DNA of 64,000 nt from Litoreibacter janthinus (GCF_900111945.1 NZ_FOYO01000003.1:9158-73157), one strand, 5' to 3'. Positions 26,121 to 35,278 are shown, counted from the stretch's first letter. Program-made: numbers and translations. The notes: generated from the letters alone by a model not told the origin.

Positions 26121-27473
26121 TTAATTGCCGTCACCCTCCGGCGCAGGCATCAATTCTTTCACAATAGCATGAAAATCCTTATCCAGAAAGCCACGTGCTT
26201 TCAGAAGCAGGATCGGAATCGGGCTGACCGGTTCGCTGCGACGGTAAAAATCTTCGACGGCCTTGATCACGGTCGCCGCATCCGGGCGCGTCCCGATGGA
26301 CGCGGGTATCTGCCCTTCGGCCTCACTTTGATCCGGTCCTGCGGCCGCGCGAACTTCATTGGACAGCGATCGTAACCGATCCATCGAAATCACAAACCCG
26401 GTTTCAGAACCGAAGTCGATTTTGGCTTGGCTGGAATGATCTGGCAGCAGCGTGTCGAGGGCTTCTACCAATGGTTTGCCGATCAGCAGGCGCGCTTGGG
26501 TGACCAAAAGCAAAGCTGCGGCAGACGGCTCTTTGGTTGCGAAATACTGCTCGACCACTTCCAACGCCGCCCGCGCGGCGGTGTGCGTTGGAATGACGAC
26601 CGGCCCCGACAAGGTCGACGCCTGCGCTGGTGCAGCTGAACCCACCGCGCCGACATCAGACCCGGCTTCGTCGCCACCCATGGTATCTGCATCGGCACCG
26701 CTATCATCGCCTTCAGCGCTTGAGCCGCCAAGATCGGGACGCGCTTGTTCTATCAGTTCAAGAAGTTCGCCCAGACGCACATCCAGCTTTTCGATATCAG
26801 GCGTGAAGGGGCTGTCTTCTTGCGCCTTGGTCACAGCAGTGATCCGGCCAACGGCGGCTTTGGCGGCGACAAGTTTTTCGTGGGTCTTGTCGACGTCTTT
26901 CTGGTTCGCCTCGTTGCTCAGCGCGCCGAGCAAGCTGCCGGCATCGCCGACGCTTTCGTCTTCGCGCGGTTCAACCTGACCCGTCGCAAGCAGATACATC
27001 CGTTGGTTCACCGCGCCGGAACGGCGGTCTTCTACAAGCGTCGCGTATTGCAGCGGCATGGTGACGGTCGCCAGCGTATTCAGTTCTTCCAGGGCGTTTC
27101 GGCGCTCGTTGTTGTCGCCGTTCACTTGGGGATGAACGTCGGCAGGGTGGGCTTCGAGCAAGTCAGCAATCCCGACGAACGCATCACAGAACCCGTGCAA
27201 CCGGCCCGCCAGAATCTGGAACCGAGCCTGAATACCCAGAAGGCGTAAATCGCGGGTGCGCTTGAGCAACGCCTCGATCTGCTTCTCTTCGTTCTTGAAA
27301 TCGATCGACTTCGGGTCGAACAGCTCTTCGCGCACCAGATCGTAATACTTGGTCGGCATCCGCTCCGGCGCTTCGAAGAAGTAGTCCAGAAAATCTGGAT
27401 CGTCTTCAGCCAGAAGGTCCGAGCCGCAAGGCGCGTCGGGCGAAATAGGATCGGTGATTTTATCGTAGTTCAT
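26121..27473 (-). CDS. tssA: TssA (ImpA), T6SS assembly cap protein
   Basis: A 450-aa protein with the ImpA N-terminal domain (about 1-160): ITDPISPDAPCGSDLLAEDD, RTRDLRLLGIQARFQILAGR and DLLEAHPADVHPQVNGD. The C-terminal part holds a linker rich in Asp/Gly/Ala and a region ending in AVEDFYRRSEPVSPIPILLL and LDKDFHAIVKELMP, found in short-type TssA proteins. TssA primes and coordinates tube and sheath growth. The start at 27473 (MNYDKITDP) is preferred over the upstream 27512, which would add residues that match nothing in the family. Confidence 0.92.
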   Translation of the reverse strand: MNYDKITDPISPDAPCGSDLLAEDDPDFLDYFFEAPERMPTKYYDLVREELFDPKSIDFKNEEKQIEALLKRTRDLRLLGIQARFQILAGRLHGFCDAFVGIADLLEAHPADVHPQVNGDNNERRNALEELNTLATVTMPLQYATLVEDRRSGAVNQRMYLLATGQVEPREDESVGDAGSLLGALSNEANQKDVDKTHEKLVAAKAAVGRITAVTKAQEDSPFTPDIEKLDVRLGELLELIEQARPDLGGSSAEGDDSGADADTMGGDEAGSDVGAVGSAAPAQASTLSGPVVIPTHTAARAALEVVEQYFATKEPSAAALLLVTQARLLIGKPLVEALDTLLPDHSSQAKIDFGSETGFVISMDRLRSLSNEVRAAAGPDQSEAEGQIPASIGTRPDAATVIKAVEDFYRRSEPVSPIPILLLKARGFLDKDFHAIVKELMPAPEGDGN

Positions 27474-27489
27474 GCGAAGTCCCGAAATG

Positions 27490-27531
27490 CAAACGGCCAC
27501 CCGTCCCATCAACAGGGCGGGTGGCCGTTTG
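27490..27531 (-). terminator. long perfect hairpin between the OmpA-like gene and tssA
   Basis: A 14-bp arm (27490-27503, CAAACGGCCACCCG) pairs perfectly with its complement at 27518-27531. Short T-rich stretches follow on both strands. It probably terminates the transcript coming from fha-vwa-ompA, leaving tssA to be driven by its own promoter. Confidence 0.7.
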
Positions 27532-27560
27532 TGTCAAGTCGTTGCTAGCCCAAATCCGGC

Positions 27561-28082
27561 TTAGCGCAGATCGATGCGCAGCTCGACGCGGCGATTCTCT
27601 GGATCAAATTCGTCAGCGACGCGGGGTTGCGTTTTGCCAAGACCGATGGCCGACAGACGTTCGTCCGAAATGCCCTGATCGGTCAGGAACTTGGAAACCG
27701 ATGCAGCGCGCGCGTCGGACAGATCCAAGTTGTATCCTTCGGAGCCACGAGCGTCGGTGTGACCCTCAACTACAAAGCGCGCGATTTCCAGACGTTCGTC
27801 CTGCATCATCAACGCAAACACTTTCAGGCTTTCTTGCGCCTCTTGCGTCAGTTCTGCGGAATCCAACTCGAAGTTGATTCGCATATCCAGACCTTGCGGT
27901 GCAACGGGGGTCGCAGACGTGTCGCATTCCTGCGCCGTGCCAATACAGATGCCGCGAGTGGCGCCCATATCAATTGAGTTCACAAAGAAATCGACAAGCT
28001 CTTCGGTGGTGTATTCGGTATCGGCGGAAGCCGGTGCGGACAACGCAGCCAACACAGCAGCGGTTGTAAGAAGACGTTTCAT
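27561..28082 (-). CDS. OmpA-family periplasmic protein
   Basis: A 173-aa protein with a signal peptide (LLTTAAVLAALSAPASA, cleaved near residue 20) and a C-terminal OmpA-like peptidoglycan-binding domain (about 70-173): NFELDSAELTQEAQESLKVF, VVEGHTDARGSEGYNLDLSD, RAASVSKFL and ENRRVELRI. In some T6SS the OmpA domain is fused to TssL; here it is separate. It would bind the cell wall and could anchor the secretion complex. It lies between the VWA gene and tssA and has its own ribosome site (GAAGGG). A hairpin follows the stop. Confidence 0.87.
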   Translation of the reverse strand: MKRLLTTAAVLAALSAPASADTEYTTEELVDFFVNSIDMGATRGICIGTAQECDTSATPVAPQGLDMRINFELDSAELTQEAQESLKVFALMMQDERLEIARFVVEGHTDARGSEGYNLDLSDARAASVSKFLTDQGISDERLSAIGLGKTQPRVADEFDPENRRVELRIDLR

Positions 28083-28179
28083 AATAACACCCTTCGGTAA
28101 AATACTAAGGAGAGCATACGGAACAGCTGCCCCAGGGTCAATGAGACTGGGAAGAACGCAGTGTTTCCAATGTACGATT

Positions 28180-28917
28180 TCACGTTCGTGAACGACCTGT
28201 GACGCTCCGGGGCAAGGTTCCGATCAACGCACACCCCAACGCGCTGTTAAGCGCTTTGACCAACTCGTCCACGGTTTCGGCCGCGAAATAATCGCCCCCC
28301 GTCTGCGTGGCAAGACATTCCGCCACCGTGCCATCGGCAAACCCGTTTTGTTCAGGGCTGTCCCAGCTAAAGAAGTCACCGCGCACCTTGAAGCCGATCA
28401 CGTGTACGGTCAGGTTGACCCCTTCAGTCGCGAGCTGCTCGCCCAAGCGGCAAGGGGTGCCGCCGCAGGTCTCTTTCCCATCTGTCACCAAAACCACTAC
28501 GCCGGGCTGGCGTCGATACTCCAACGCCTCTGCCGCTTGCCGCACTGATTCCGAAAGCGGGGTCATGCCGTCGGGTTGAAGGCTGTCCACAGCATCAACA
28601 ATCGGCTTCGCTGCATTTAAGCGCGGGCCAAAACGCAGGTCGATGTTGGCGCAGCTATCGCCATCACCGGGTCCGTAGATCAGCAAGCCCACGCGCCGGA
28701 ACGGCGTGATCTGCGGAATCGCGCGCTGCATCGCGCGACGCGCCTCGAAGATGCGCGGCTCGTCCAATGTATTGAAACCCATCTCCGACATGGAGCCCGA
28801 ACCGTCGAACACGATCATCGCGTCCTCAGTGCAATCCAGCCCACCAAAGGCCGCGAATGGTGTCAGAGTGAGCAGGGTGGCCAAGGCCGCGGCGGGTATC
28901 TGCTTCGACCCGCCCAA
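28180..28917 (-). CDS. secreted VWA-domain protein
   Basis: A 245-aa protein with an N-terminal signal-like hydrophobic stretch (AAALATLLTLTPFAAFG) and a von Willebrand A domain whose metal-ion site is intact (MIVFDGSGSM, DxSxS). Further VWA segments are VGLLIYGPGDGDSCAN, LQPDGMTPLSESVRQAAEAL and VVVLVTDGKETCGG. The start is a TTG at 28917; no ATG exists before the VWA core. The preceding FHA gene ends with TAG one codon upstream in the same frame, so the two genes are separated by a single stop codon. The protein may bind a periplasmic T6SS partner; function is unknown. Confidence 0.78.
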   Translation of the reverse strand: MGGSKQIPAAALATLLTLTPFAAFGGLDCTEDAMIVFDGSGSMSEMGFNTLDEPRIFEARRAMQRAIPQITPFRRVGLLIYGPGDGDSCANIDLRFGPRLNAAKPIVDAVDSLQPDGMTPLSESVRQAAEALEYRRQPGVVVLVTDGKETCGGTPCRLGEQLATEGVNLTVHVIGFKVRGDFFSWDSPEQNGFADGTVAECLATQTGGDYFAAETVDELVKALNSALGCALIGTLPRSVTGRSRT

Positions 28918-28920
28918 ACC

Positions 28921-30255
28921 CTATTGACCGCCGCTGGCCTTGATCGAAGCGTCATAAGCTTCGGCGAAGTAGGCAAGGAACACATCCAGCATCCCGTTCT
29001 CGTAGGGGTGGGTTTTGGCGTCCCACCGTTCTACGAACACTTCCCAGTTGCGGCTCTTCTTGCCGCCGCCAACGACCGCAAGTTTGCTTGCACCACCGCC
29101 CGCACGTTTCTCGATCGCCTCGGGCGACAGGTCTTCGAGTAACCGCGCCAAGGCAGGCTGGATCGCCGAATAGACAGCCGTCTGGTGACGTTTGATATCG
29201 CCGAACGCCTCGACCAGTGTCGAAGTGCCGTTCAGGTAGCCGGGGCGCGGGTTGATATACATGACATCCATCGCCTGTATGGCGTCGGGCATGAACTTCA
29301 GCGGGTTGTTGTCGGTCTGCCCCATCATCGTGCGCGAGCCACTTTTGACGAATTGCTTCGTGGCGGCGCGGGCACCCAACAGGGCTTTGAGCTCTTCCGT
29401 GGTCACGCGAAGGGATTGGCCCAACTCTCGTGCCAAAGCCAACGCATCGGTCGCAGGAAGATTGTTCAGCGGCAAGCCCGCCCCTTGGCAAAAGGCACGC
29501 AACACGGCGTCACCGCTTGGCCCGGCCGCCGCTGGTGGCGCCGCCGGTGCAGGCGCGGCAGGTGGTGCGGCCGCAGGAACAGGGGGCGCAGCAGGGGGTG
29601 GCGCAGCCGCAGCAAACCCTTCGGGCGCCGGTGCAACAGGCGCAGCGGGGGAGGCCACTGGCGGCGCAGGAGGCGTTGCCGCTGCAAAAGGCGACGCGTC
29701 CGCTGCAGGCGCACCGGGGGCGGGGGCTGGTGCGGCGGGGGGCGGAGTCGGTGTTGGCGGTGGCGTCGGGTTTACAATAAAGTTGTCGCCAAAATCGCCG
29801 CGCCACGGGTTTTCTTCAACCGGAGTCACGTTGACAGGCTCGGCAGGACCTGAGCCCACAGACCATGGGTCGCCACCCGATGCGGCAGGCGCTTGTGCGG
29901 CAGGTGCCTCGGCACCCCATCCCGCAGCCGCGCCTTCCAGAACCACCACTATTATATAGTGGCCCACCTGAAGCCGATCCATGTGGGCCAGCTGGTAAGG
30001 GCTTTCGACGCGGTGCGAATGCCCCTGAAGATAGGTGCCGTTGGTCGACGTGTCATTCAGCCAATAGACGCCGTTCTGAAAGGTAATTTCGAAATGCTGG
30101 CTGGAGATATGGCGGGCAGGGTCCGGCAAGGTCCAGTCCATCGCGCCGTCACGGCCGACAAGAATACCGCGACCCTCGACGCTAATCTCTAGCGGACCTC
30201 CGTCATCCAGAAAGTCATAGTTCTCTATTTTCAGGGTTAGCTTCATCTGGGGCAA
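28921..30255 (-). CDS. tagH: FHA-domain T6SS protein (TagH/Fha)
   Basis: A 444-aa protein with an N-terminal FHA domain (about 20-95): ILVGRDGAMDWTLPD, HISSQHFEI and NDTSTNGTYLQGH contain the conserved Arg, Ser, His and Asn used for phosphothreonine binding. A long Pro/Ala-rich linker (about 125-245) leads to the C-terminal domain of T6SS FHA proteins (about 250-440), with FMPDAIQAMDVMYINPRPGY and WEVFVERWDAKTHPYENGML. Fha proteins are the usual substrate of PpkA and promote assembly. The stop TAG is followed in frame by the VWA gene. An 81-bp gap separates it from the gene upstream. Confidence 0.93.
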   Translation of the reverse strand: MPQMKLTLKIENYDFLDDGGPLEISVEGRGILVGRDGAMDWTLPDPARHISSQHFEITFQNGVYWLNDTSTNGTYLQGHSHRVESPYQLAHMDRLQVGHYIIVVVLEGAAAGWGAEAPAAQAPAASGGDPWSVGSGPAEPVNVTPVEENPWRGDFGDNFIVNPTPPPTPTPPPAAPAPAPGAPAADASPFAAATPPAPPVASPAAPVAPAPEGFAAAAPPPAAPPVPAAAPPAAPAPAAPPAAAGPSGDAVLRAFCQGAGLPLNNLPATDALALARELGQSLRVTTEELKALLGARAATKQFVKSGSRTMMGQTDNNPLKFMPDAIQAMDVMYINPRPGYLNGTSTLVEAFGDIKRHQTAVYSAIQPALARLLEDLSPEAIEKRAGGGASKLAVVGGGKKSRNWEVFVERWDAKTHPYENGMLDVFLAYFAEAYDASIKASGGQ

Positions 30256-30336
30256 CGGCCTTGAGCAGGGTAACAGGTGTCATACGATGCTGCACGCCGC
30301 ACTTAACGGGGCAACACCAAATAGATAGGGCAGTTT

Positions 30337-30936
30337 TCAGTCTCCGACCAGTGTTTGCGCAAGGGTAATGAACCGCGCAAGGTTGATCGAGCGTTGTTGA
30401 AGGCCGCCGCGCGCCAGACAGGACAATACGCCGGCATTGACCGCGCGCGGGGTGCTCAGGTTGATCGGCTCGTCCCGACGTCCACCGCCAGATGCACCAG
30501 TTGCCAATCCCAACCAAACGCCTGGCGTTTTGGACGGCGCCTGCAATGCGATATCGTATATGTCGCGGCGGTTCGCATCGGACGGATCGTGTGCCCAAGC
30601 GCTGATCAATTCCAACAGTTGATGGTCAATCGGGGTCAGATGTTCGCGCATCGTGGCGATGCATTCATGGGCCCACCAGACCGAAATCCGTGGCTGAAAC
30701 GCATAAGCCGCCATCGTCACAGCTTCCTCCGGCGTGGTGGAGGACCGCAGCCGCGCCAACAAGAACGACACGGTCTCCCCCGCGCGAGGTTGAAGCTGAA
30801 TATCTTCTTTGAGTTCCGGCACCATCGCATACAGGTCAGCCGCAAGCACCGTGCGCAAGTTGGACGATGGCGGAACAGTCCGGTCCCCGTCCAGTAGGCC
30901 GTTGCCATTCGCTTCGTGAGGGGTGTCGGTGATCAT
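30337..30936 (-). CDS. conserved-looking T6SS-linked protein of unknown function
   Basis: A 199-aa soluble-looking protein with no signal peptide or membrane segment. It seems mostly helical, with AETVSFLLARL-like stretches and a motif around AYAFQPRISVWWAHECIATM. Similar small proteins occur beside FHA genes in alphaproteobacterial T6SS loci, I believe under a DUF name, but I cannot confirm it. It is the first gene of the minus-strand T6SS operon, 81 bp upstream of the FHA gene. The 232-bp gap on its other side, before the divergent GFA gene, should hold the operon promoter; no clear promoter was identified there. Confidence 0.7.
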   Translation of the reverse strand: MITDTPHEANGNGLLDGDRTVPPSSNLRTVLAADLYAMVPELKEDIQLQPRAGETVSFLLARLRSSTTPEEAVTMAAYAFQPRISVWWAHECIATMREHLTPIDHQLLELISAWAHDPSDANRRDIYDIALQAPSKTPGVWLGLATGASGGGRRDEPINLSTPRAVNAGVLSCLARGGLQQRSINLARFITLAQTLVGD

Positions 30937-31168
30937 GCCCGCCTCGCGAACGGGTAGACTGGGTAACTCAAATAATGCATTCGACGTCGCTTCAAAATGA
31001 AATTAAATCAGGCGGTATGCCCATTCAAAGCGATAAAGCCCTAGCCCGTCAATCACCGCGTGGCCAAAGGTCAGCTTTCCTTAGGAAATTCGAGCCGCTT
31101 TGACTATCCTAATCAGGGCGGCGCGGACTCTGATCCGCAATACTGCGAATTCGGAGAGGATCACAGTC

Positions 31169-31657
31169 ATGACGAAAGCCGAAGGTGGATGCCTCTGCGG
31201 GGCACTTAGATACGGTGTGACAGCGGCCCCCAGCAGGGTAACCATCTGCCACTGCAAGTTCTGCCAACGCGCCACTGGCAGCGCGTATCTGGTGGAACCG
31301 GTCTTCAGTGGCGATGAGTTCTCAATGCTGAAAGGTACGCCGAAAACGTATACCCACATCTCCGAAGGAAGCGGAAAATCGGTTCATGTCCATTTTTGCG
31401 ACGCCTGCGGAACCACGCTGTACTTATCGTTTGAGCGCTTTGCGGGTGCTGTCGGCGTGTATGCAGGGACTTTCGACGATCCCAACTGGTTTGACCTGAC
31501 GCCTGAAAACTCCAAGCACATTTTCCTTGGGGTCGCCCAAAGGGGGTCCGTCATTCCTGCAGGAGTAAATACCTTCGTCGAGCACGCGACCCTTACAGAC
31601 GGCACACCGGTCGAGCCAACGGTTTTCGAAACGCCTCAGGTTATCGACAAGCGCTAG
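31169..31657 (+). CDS. GFA/CENP-V family zinc protein
   Basis: A 162-aa protein with the zinc-binding cysteines of the GFA family: GGCLCGALRYGV, CHCKFCQRATGS and HFCDACGTTLYL. The family is named after a glutathione-dependent formaldehyde-activating enzyme, but most members have no proven substrate. The start at 31169 follows a GGAGAGGA ribosome site with 8-base spacing; the frame is open to 31100 but lacks such a site. It converges with ackA, leaving a 33-bp gap. Confidence 0.85.
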   Translation: MTKAEGGCLCGALRYGVTAAPSRVTICHCKFCQRATGSAYLVEPVFSGDEFSMLKGTPKTYTHISEGSGKSVHVHFCDACGTTLYLSFERFAGAVGVYAGTFDDPNWFDLTPENSKHIFLGVAQRGSVIPAGVNTFVEHATLTDGTPVEPTVFETPQVIDKR

Positions 31658-31690
31658 CGAAGGTCTCGTCGCGGCCACAAGCGGACCGCG

Positions 31691-32851
31691 TCAGGCCACA
31701 AGATCATGCATATGCCCGACGATGACAGCCTCTTCGTCTGTGGGCAGCACCCAGACTTGCACCTTGCTGTCGGCGGCGTGGATGATCGTGTCGCTCGCGG
31801 CATTGGCGTCAAAGGATAGCGCCAGCCCCAGCCACTCAAGATGAGCACAAATCCCTGCGCGGACCCGGTCAGAGTTTTCGCCAATCCCTGCGGTGAATAC
31901 CAACGCGTCCAGCCCGCCAATGCAGGGCAACATTCGCGCCAGCTCCTGCGCGGCGCGCAAACAGAACAGCTCGATTGCTTCCGCTGCTTCCGGCGCAGTG
32001 CTGTCCTGAAGCACTTGCATCGCATTGGACACGCCGGAAACGCCCAGAAGACCCGACTCTTTATACAGTAAGGTCTCGATCTGCCCGATCGTCATTCCCA
32101 AGCCCTGCTGCAAATACAACAGCACACCCGGATCAAGGCTGCCGCAGCGCCGCCCCATAACCAACCCGTCTAGGGCCGAGAACCCCATGGTCGTGGCCAC
32201 ACTACGCCGCCCTTCCATCGCACACATGCTGGCCCCGTTGCCCAAATGGGCCACAACAACACGCCCGTCCGCAGCTTGGCCCAAATGGCGTGGCAGGATG
32301 CGGGCGATATATTCGTAGGACAATCCGTGGAAGCCGTAACGGATCACGCCCTGATCCGTCAGGCTGCGGGGGAGACCAAACATGCTGTTAAGCTTGGGCT
32401 GGCTCGCGTGAAAGCCCGTGTCAAAGCAGGCGACTTGCGGCAGCTCCGCCTTCCAGCCCCGCACCGCGCGGATCGCGGCAAGGTTGTGGGGTTGGTGCGA
32501 CGGGGCCAGCGGTTCCAGTACTGTCAGTTGATCCAGAATGTCATCCGTGACCAGCACAGGCTTGGAGAAATCGCGTCCGCCATGCACAACACGGTGTCCG
32601 ACCGCTTTGATGTCGCCGAATTCAGGATGCGCCGTCAGCCAGCCCAACACACGCTGCACCACCTCGTCATGCGGGGTGTCCGGCGTCAGTTCGCCAAGCG
32701 CATCAGGTTGCGCTCCGGTCGCGCTGAATTCTGGCGCCCGACCGATGCCTGCAACTTTGCCTTTCAGAACCGGTTTGTCGCCTTTTGCCGTGTAGGCTGC
32801 GAATTTCAGGCTCGAAGACCCCGCGTTCATTACCAGTTGGACATCGGTCAT
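31691..32851 (-). CDS. ackA: acetate kinase
   Basis: A 386-aa protein with acetokinase family motifs: LVMNAGSSSLKFAAYT at the start, AVGHRVVHGGRDF, FDTGFHASQP, YGFHGLSYEYI, VVAHLGNGASMCA and VFTAGIGENS. It converts acetyl phosphate and ADP to acetate and ATP, or the reverse. No phosphotransacetylase or phosphoketolase gene is adjacent in the window. It is divergent from the CoA-transferase genes across 210 bp, so both may answer to a short-chain-acid regulator; this is inferred. Confidence 0.95.
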   Translation of the reverse strand: MTDVQLVMNAGSSSLKFAAYTAKGDKPVLKGKVAGIGRAPEFSATGAQPDALGELTPDTPHDEVVQRVLGWLTAHPEFGDIKAVGHRVVHGGRDFSKPVLVTDDILDQLTVLEPLAPSHQPHNLAAIRAVRGWKAELPQVACFDTGFHASQPKLNSMFGLPRSLTDQGVIRYGFHGLSYEYIARILPRHLGQAADGRVVVAHLGNGASMCAMEGRRSVATTMGFSALDGLVMGRRCGSLDPGVLLYLQQGLGMTIGQIETLLYKESGLLGVSGVSNAMQVLQDSTAPEAAEAIELFCLRAAQELARMLPCIGGLDALVFTAGIGENSDRVRAGICAHLEWLGLALSFDANAASDTIIHAADSKVQVWVLPTDEEAVIVGHMHDLVA

Positions 32852-33061
32852 TGTCGAAGTTTCCTTGCGTTGCGCATTTCAGCGTTTGCCCAAGGGGTAA
32901 CCGGACAGTTTGAAAGCAGCAACCGCCGCAATTATTAACATAATCCTAATTACAAGGCGCTCTTGTCGCAGGGTCATCCGAACCGTGTTGCAACTGCAGC
33001 AAAACCACGCAACAAATGGCACCAACAGCCGTTCCGGCGGCGCGTTTCAAAGGATCCTTCG

Positions 33062-33757
33062 ATGAAAAAGATTTACCCCACCGCGGCAGAGGCGCTTGAC
33101 GGCCTTTTGCATGACGGCATGTTCATTGCCGCTGGCGGCTTCGGCCTGTGCGGCATCCCGGAGCTGCTGCTGCAAGCAATCAAAGAGGCCGGCACCAAAG
33201 ATCTGACCTTCGCCTCCAACAACGCGGGCGTGGATGATTTCGGCATCGGCATCCTGCTGCAGACCCGTCAGGTCAAGAAAATGATCTCCTCCTATGTGGG
33301 CGAAAATGCCGAGTTCATGCGCCAGTATCTGTCGGGTGAACTGGAGCTGGAATTTAATCCCCAAGGCACCTTGGCCGAGCGTATGCGCGCCGGTGGCTGC
33401 GGCATCCCCGGCTTCTACACCAAAACCGGCGTCGGCACCGTGATCGCCGACGGCAAAGAGCACAAAGATTTCGACGGCGAAACCTACATCATGGAGCGCG
33501 GTATCGTCGCTGATCTTGCGATCGTGAAGGCGTGGAAAGCAGACGCCACGGGCAACCTCGTGTTCCGCAAGACCGCCCGCAACTTCAACCCGCCTGCTGC
33601 CATGTGCGGCAAAACCTGCGTCGTCGAGGTCGAAGAGATCGTGCCGACAGGCTCGCTCGACCCCGACAGCATCCACCTGCCCGGCATCTACGTGCATCGC
33701 ATCATCCAAGGCGACCACGAGAAGCGAATTGAGCAACGTACTGTGAGGAGCGCATAA
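33062..33757 (+). CDS. scoA: 3-oxoacid CoA-transferase subunit A
   Basis: A 231-aa subunit with [20 protein letters not shown] near residue 20, [12 protein letters not shown] and [17 protein letters not shown], characteristic of the alpha subunit of succinyl-CoA or acetoacetyl-CoA transferases. With subunit B it moves CoA between succinyl-CoA and acetoacetate, for use of ketone bodies or polyhydroxybutyrate products. The ATG at 33062 gives the normal N-terminus; an upstream in-frame start at 32963 was rejected. Subunit B starts 1 bp after the stop. The acyl substrate is not decided by sequence. Confidence 0.93.
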   Translation: MKKIYPTAAEALDGLLHDGMFIAAGGFGLCGIPELLLQAIKEAGTKDLTFASNNAGVDDFGIGILLQTRQVKKMISSYVGENAEFMRQYLSGELELEFNPQGTLAERMRAGGCGIPGFYTKTGVGTVIADGKEHKDFDGETYIMERGIVADLAIVKAWKADATGNLVFRKTARNFNPPAAMCGKTCVVEVEEIVPTGSLDPDSIHLPGIYVHRIIQGDHEKRIEQRTVRSA

Positions 33758-33758
33758 C

Positions 33759-34385
33759 ATGTGGGATCGCAATCAAATGGCGGCACGGGCCGCGCAAGAG
33801 CTGCAAGACGGCTGGTATGTCAACCTCGGCATCGGCATCCCGACGTTGGTGTCCAACTACATTCCCGACGGCATCGAGGTCACCTTGCAGTCGGAAAACG
33901 GCATGCTTGGGATGGGCCCCTTCCCGATCGACGGTGAAGAAGACGCCGACCTGATCAACGCAGGCAAGCAGACCATCACCGAACTGCCCCAAACCGCGTA
34001 TTTCGACAGCTCTCAAAGCTTCGGTATGATCCGCGGCGGCAAAATCGCTATGGCCATTCTTGGGGCCATGGAAGTGGCCGAAAACGGTGACCTTGCAAAC
34101 TGGATGATCCCCGGCAAGCTGGTCAAAGGCATGGGCGGCGCGATGGATCTGGTCGCTGGCGTGGGCCGTGTGGTGGTGGTCATGGATCACACCTCCAAGC
34201 ACGGCGACAGCAAGCTGCTGAAGGAATGCACGCTGCCGCTGACCGGTCAGAAGGTCGTGGATCGCATCATCACCAACCTAGGTGTGCTGGATGTGGTCGA
34301 GGGCGGGCTGAAAATCGTCGAATGCGCCGACGGCGTGACCGAGGACGAATTGCGCGCAGCAACAGAAGCAACAATCGTCTCATAG
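33759..34385 (+). CDS. scoB: 3-oxoacid CoA-transferase subunit B
   Basis: A 208-aa beta subunit starting [18 protein letters not shown], with [13 protein letters not shown] and the active-site glutamate motif [12 protein letters not shown], then [20 protein letters not shown]. The glutamate forms a thioester with CoA during the reaction. It begins 1 bp after subunit A and completes the enzyme. A nested inverted repeat follows the stop. Confidence 0.94.
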   Translation: MWDRNQMAARAAQELQDGWYVNLGIGIPTLVSNYIPDGIEVTLQSENGMLGMGPFPIDGEEDADLINAGKQTITELPQTAYFDSSQSFGMIRGGKIAMAILGAMEVAENGDLANWMIPGKLVKGMGGAMDLVAGVGRVVVVMDHTSKHGDSKLLKECTLPLTGQKVVDRIITNLGVLDVVEGGLKIVECADGVTEDELRAATEATIVS

Positions 34386-34392
34386 AAAACTC

Positions 34393-34450
34393 TGCCCTGC
34401 GTTCCAAATAATTGCCAAAATCTGTAGGTAAGATTTTAGAACGCAGGGCA
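34393..34450. repeat. nested perfect inverted repeat downstream of scoB
   Basis: TGCCCTGCGTTC (34393-34404) is perfectly complementary to GAACGCAGGGCA (34439-34450). Inside the loop, AAAATCT (34417-34423) pairs with AGATTTT (34431-34437). A T-run (34460-34465) follows at some distance. It may end the scoAB transcript or fold into a structured RNA. Confidence 0.6.
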
Positions 34451-34469
34451 ACCGAAGTATTTTTTGCGA

Positions 34470-34742
34470 ATGTGGCGTGTTTTTTCAATTGGTCTCAGGA
34501 TTTTCGTAGCCTTGGTTATGATTGGTCTCATCAGCCAGCAGCTGGTTTACGAGGCCCCCGCTACATCCCAAGGTCCAAAATTTGTCACCCCTGGCGAAAA
34601 GCCGGGACAAAAGGCGCCTGACGACCTCAACCTGTTCGAACTGGCGTTGCAGGCCGCGCGCGACCTGCTCGGTCCCGCCACGGAGCCAGCGCCACGCTCC
34701 AGCCTCCAGCGGCTCGACCAACGCAACCGCTTCGCGAACTAA
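34470..34742 (+). CDS. small membrane-anchored protein A with L..L..R.RF motif
   Basis: A protein of about 90 aa with an N-terminal hydrophobic helix (FSIGLRIFVALVMIGLI) and a polar, proline-rich remainder ending SSLQRLDQRNRFAN. No named family was recognised. The end resembles motifs in the two small proteins at 35279 and 35626 (see those entries), so the three may be paralogues. The start is uncertain: ATG at 34470 or TTG at 34464, neither with a good ribosome site. It precedes the thioesterase gene by 40 bp. Confidence 0.55.
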   Translation: MWRVFSIGLRIFVALVMIGLISQQLVYEAPATSQGPKFVTPGEKPGQKAPDDLNLFELALQAARDLLGPATEPAPRSSLQRLDQRNRFAN

Positions 34743-34782
34743 CCGCCTTGGCAACGCAACACAGCTGTGAAACGCTGCGCCT

Positions 34783-35178
34783 ATGACCGATCTCACCCCC
34801 CAAGCTATGCCCGAAGGCGACCTGACCCTGCAAACCGTGGCCTTTCCCAAGGACACCAATTCAGGCGGCGATATTTTCGGCGGCTGGGTCATCTCTCAGA
34901 TGGACATCGCGGCGGGCACGACGGCGCAGCAACGCGCCAAGGGCCGCGTCGCGACCGTTGCGATCGAGGCGATGCGATTCCACGCCCCGATTTATGTGGG
35001 GGATTTGGTGTCAGTCTATACCAAGATTGTCAAAACCGGCCGCACCTCACTGACCATGCATGTCGAAACATGGGTGCGCCGCCAGCGCACATCGGAGCTG
35101 TTGATGGTCACAGAAGGCGATTTCACCTTCGTCGCCATTCAGGATTCCGGCGTCAAACGCCCCCTGCCGCCCCTCTGA
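34783..35178 (+). CDS. acyl-CoA thioesterase, hotdog fold (YciA-like)
   Basis: A 131-aa protein with the YciA/cytosolic acyl-CoA hydrolase pattern: FPKDTNSGGDIFGGWVISQM, with the catalytic Asp region, then VATVAIEAMRFHAPIYVGDL and TSLTMHVETWVRR. It hydrolyses acyl-CoA to free acid and CoA. It lies between two of the small anchored proteins on the same strand. Chain-length preference cannot be read from the sequence. Confidence 0.9.
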   Translation: MTDLTPQAMPEGDLTLQTVAFPKDTNSGGDIFGGWVISQMDIAAGTTAQQRAKGRVATVAIEAMRFHAPIYVGDLVSVYTKIVKTGRTSLTMHVETWVRRQRTSELLMVTEGDFTFVAIQDSGVKRPLPPL

Positions 35179-35278
35179 TCTCTTCGGCTGTTTCTGAAAA
35201 TAGCCAAGGATCGTCCCTGATTTCACCACAATGCCCGATCAGAATGCGGGTATTGATCACGAGTTACGGGTGTGCCCG

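Noticed and set aside
32246..32938. 230-aa plus-strand frame opposite ackA
   Set aside because: Antisense to a well-supported acetate kinase; no recognisable protein.
32988..33002. TTGC-N7-GCAA palindrome upstream of scoA as an operator
   Set aside because: A short half-site pair can occur by chance and no adjacent regulator gene supports it.
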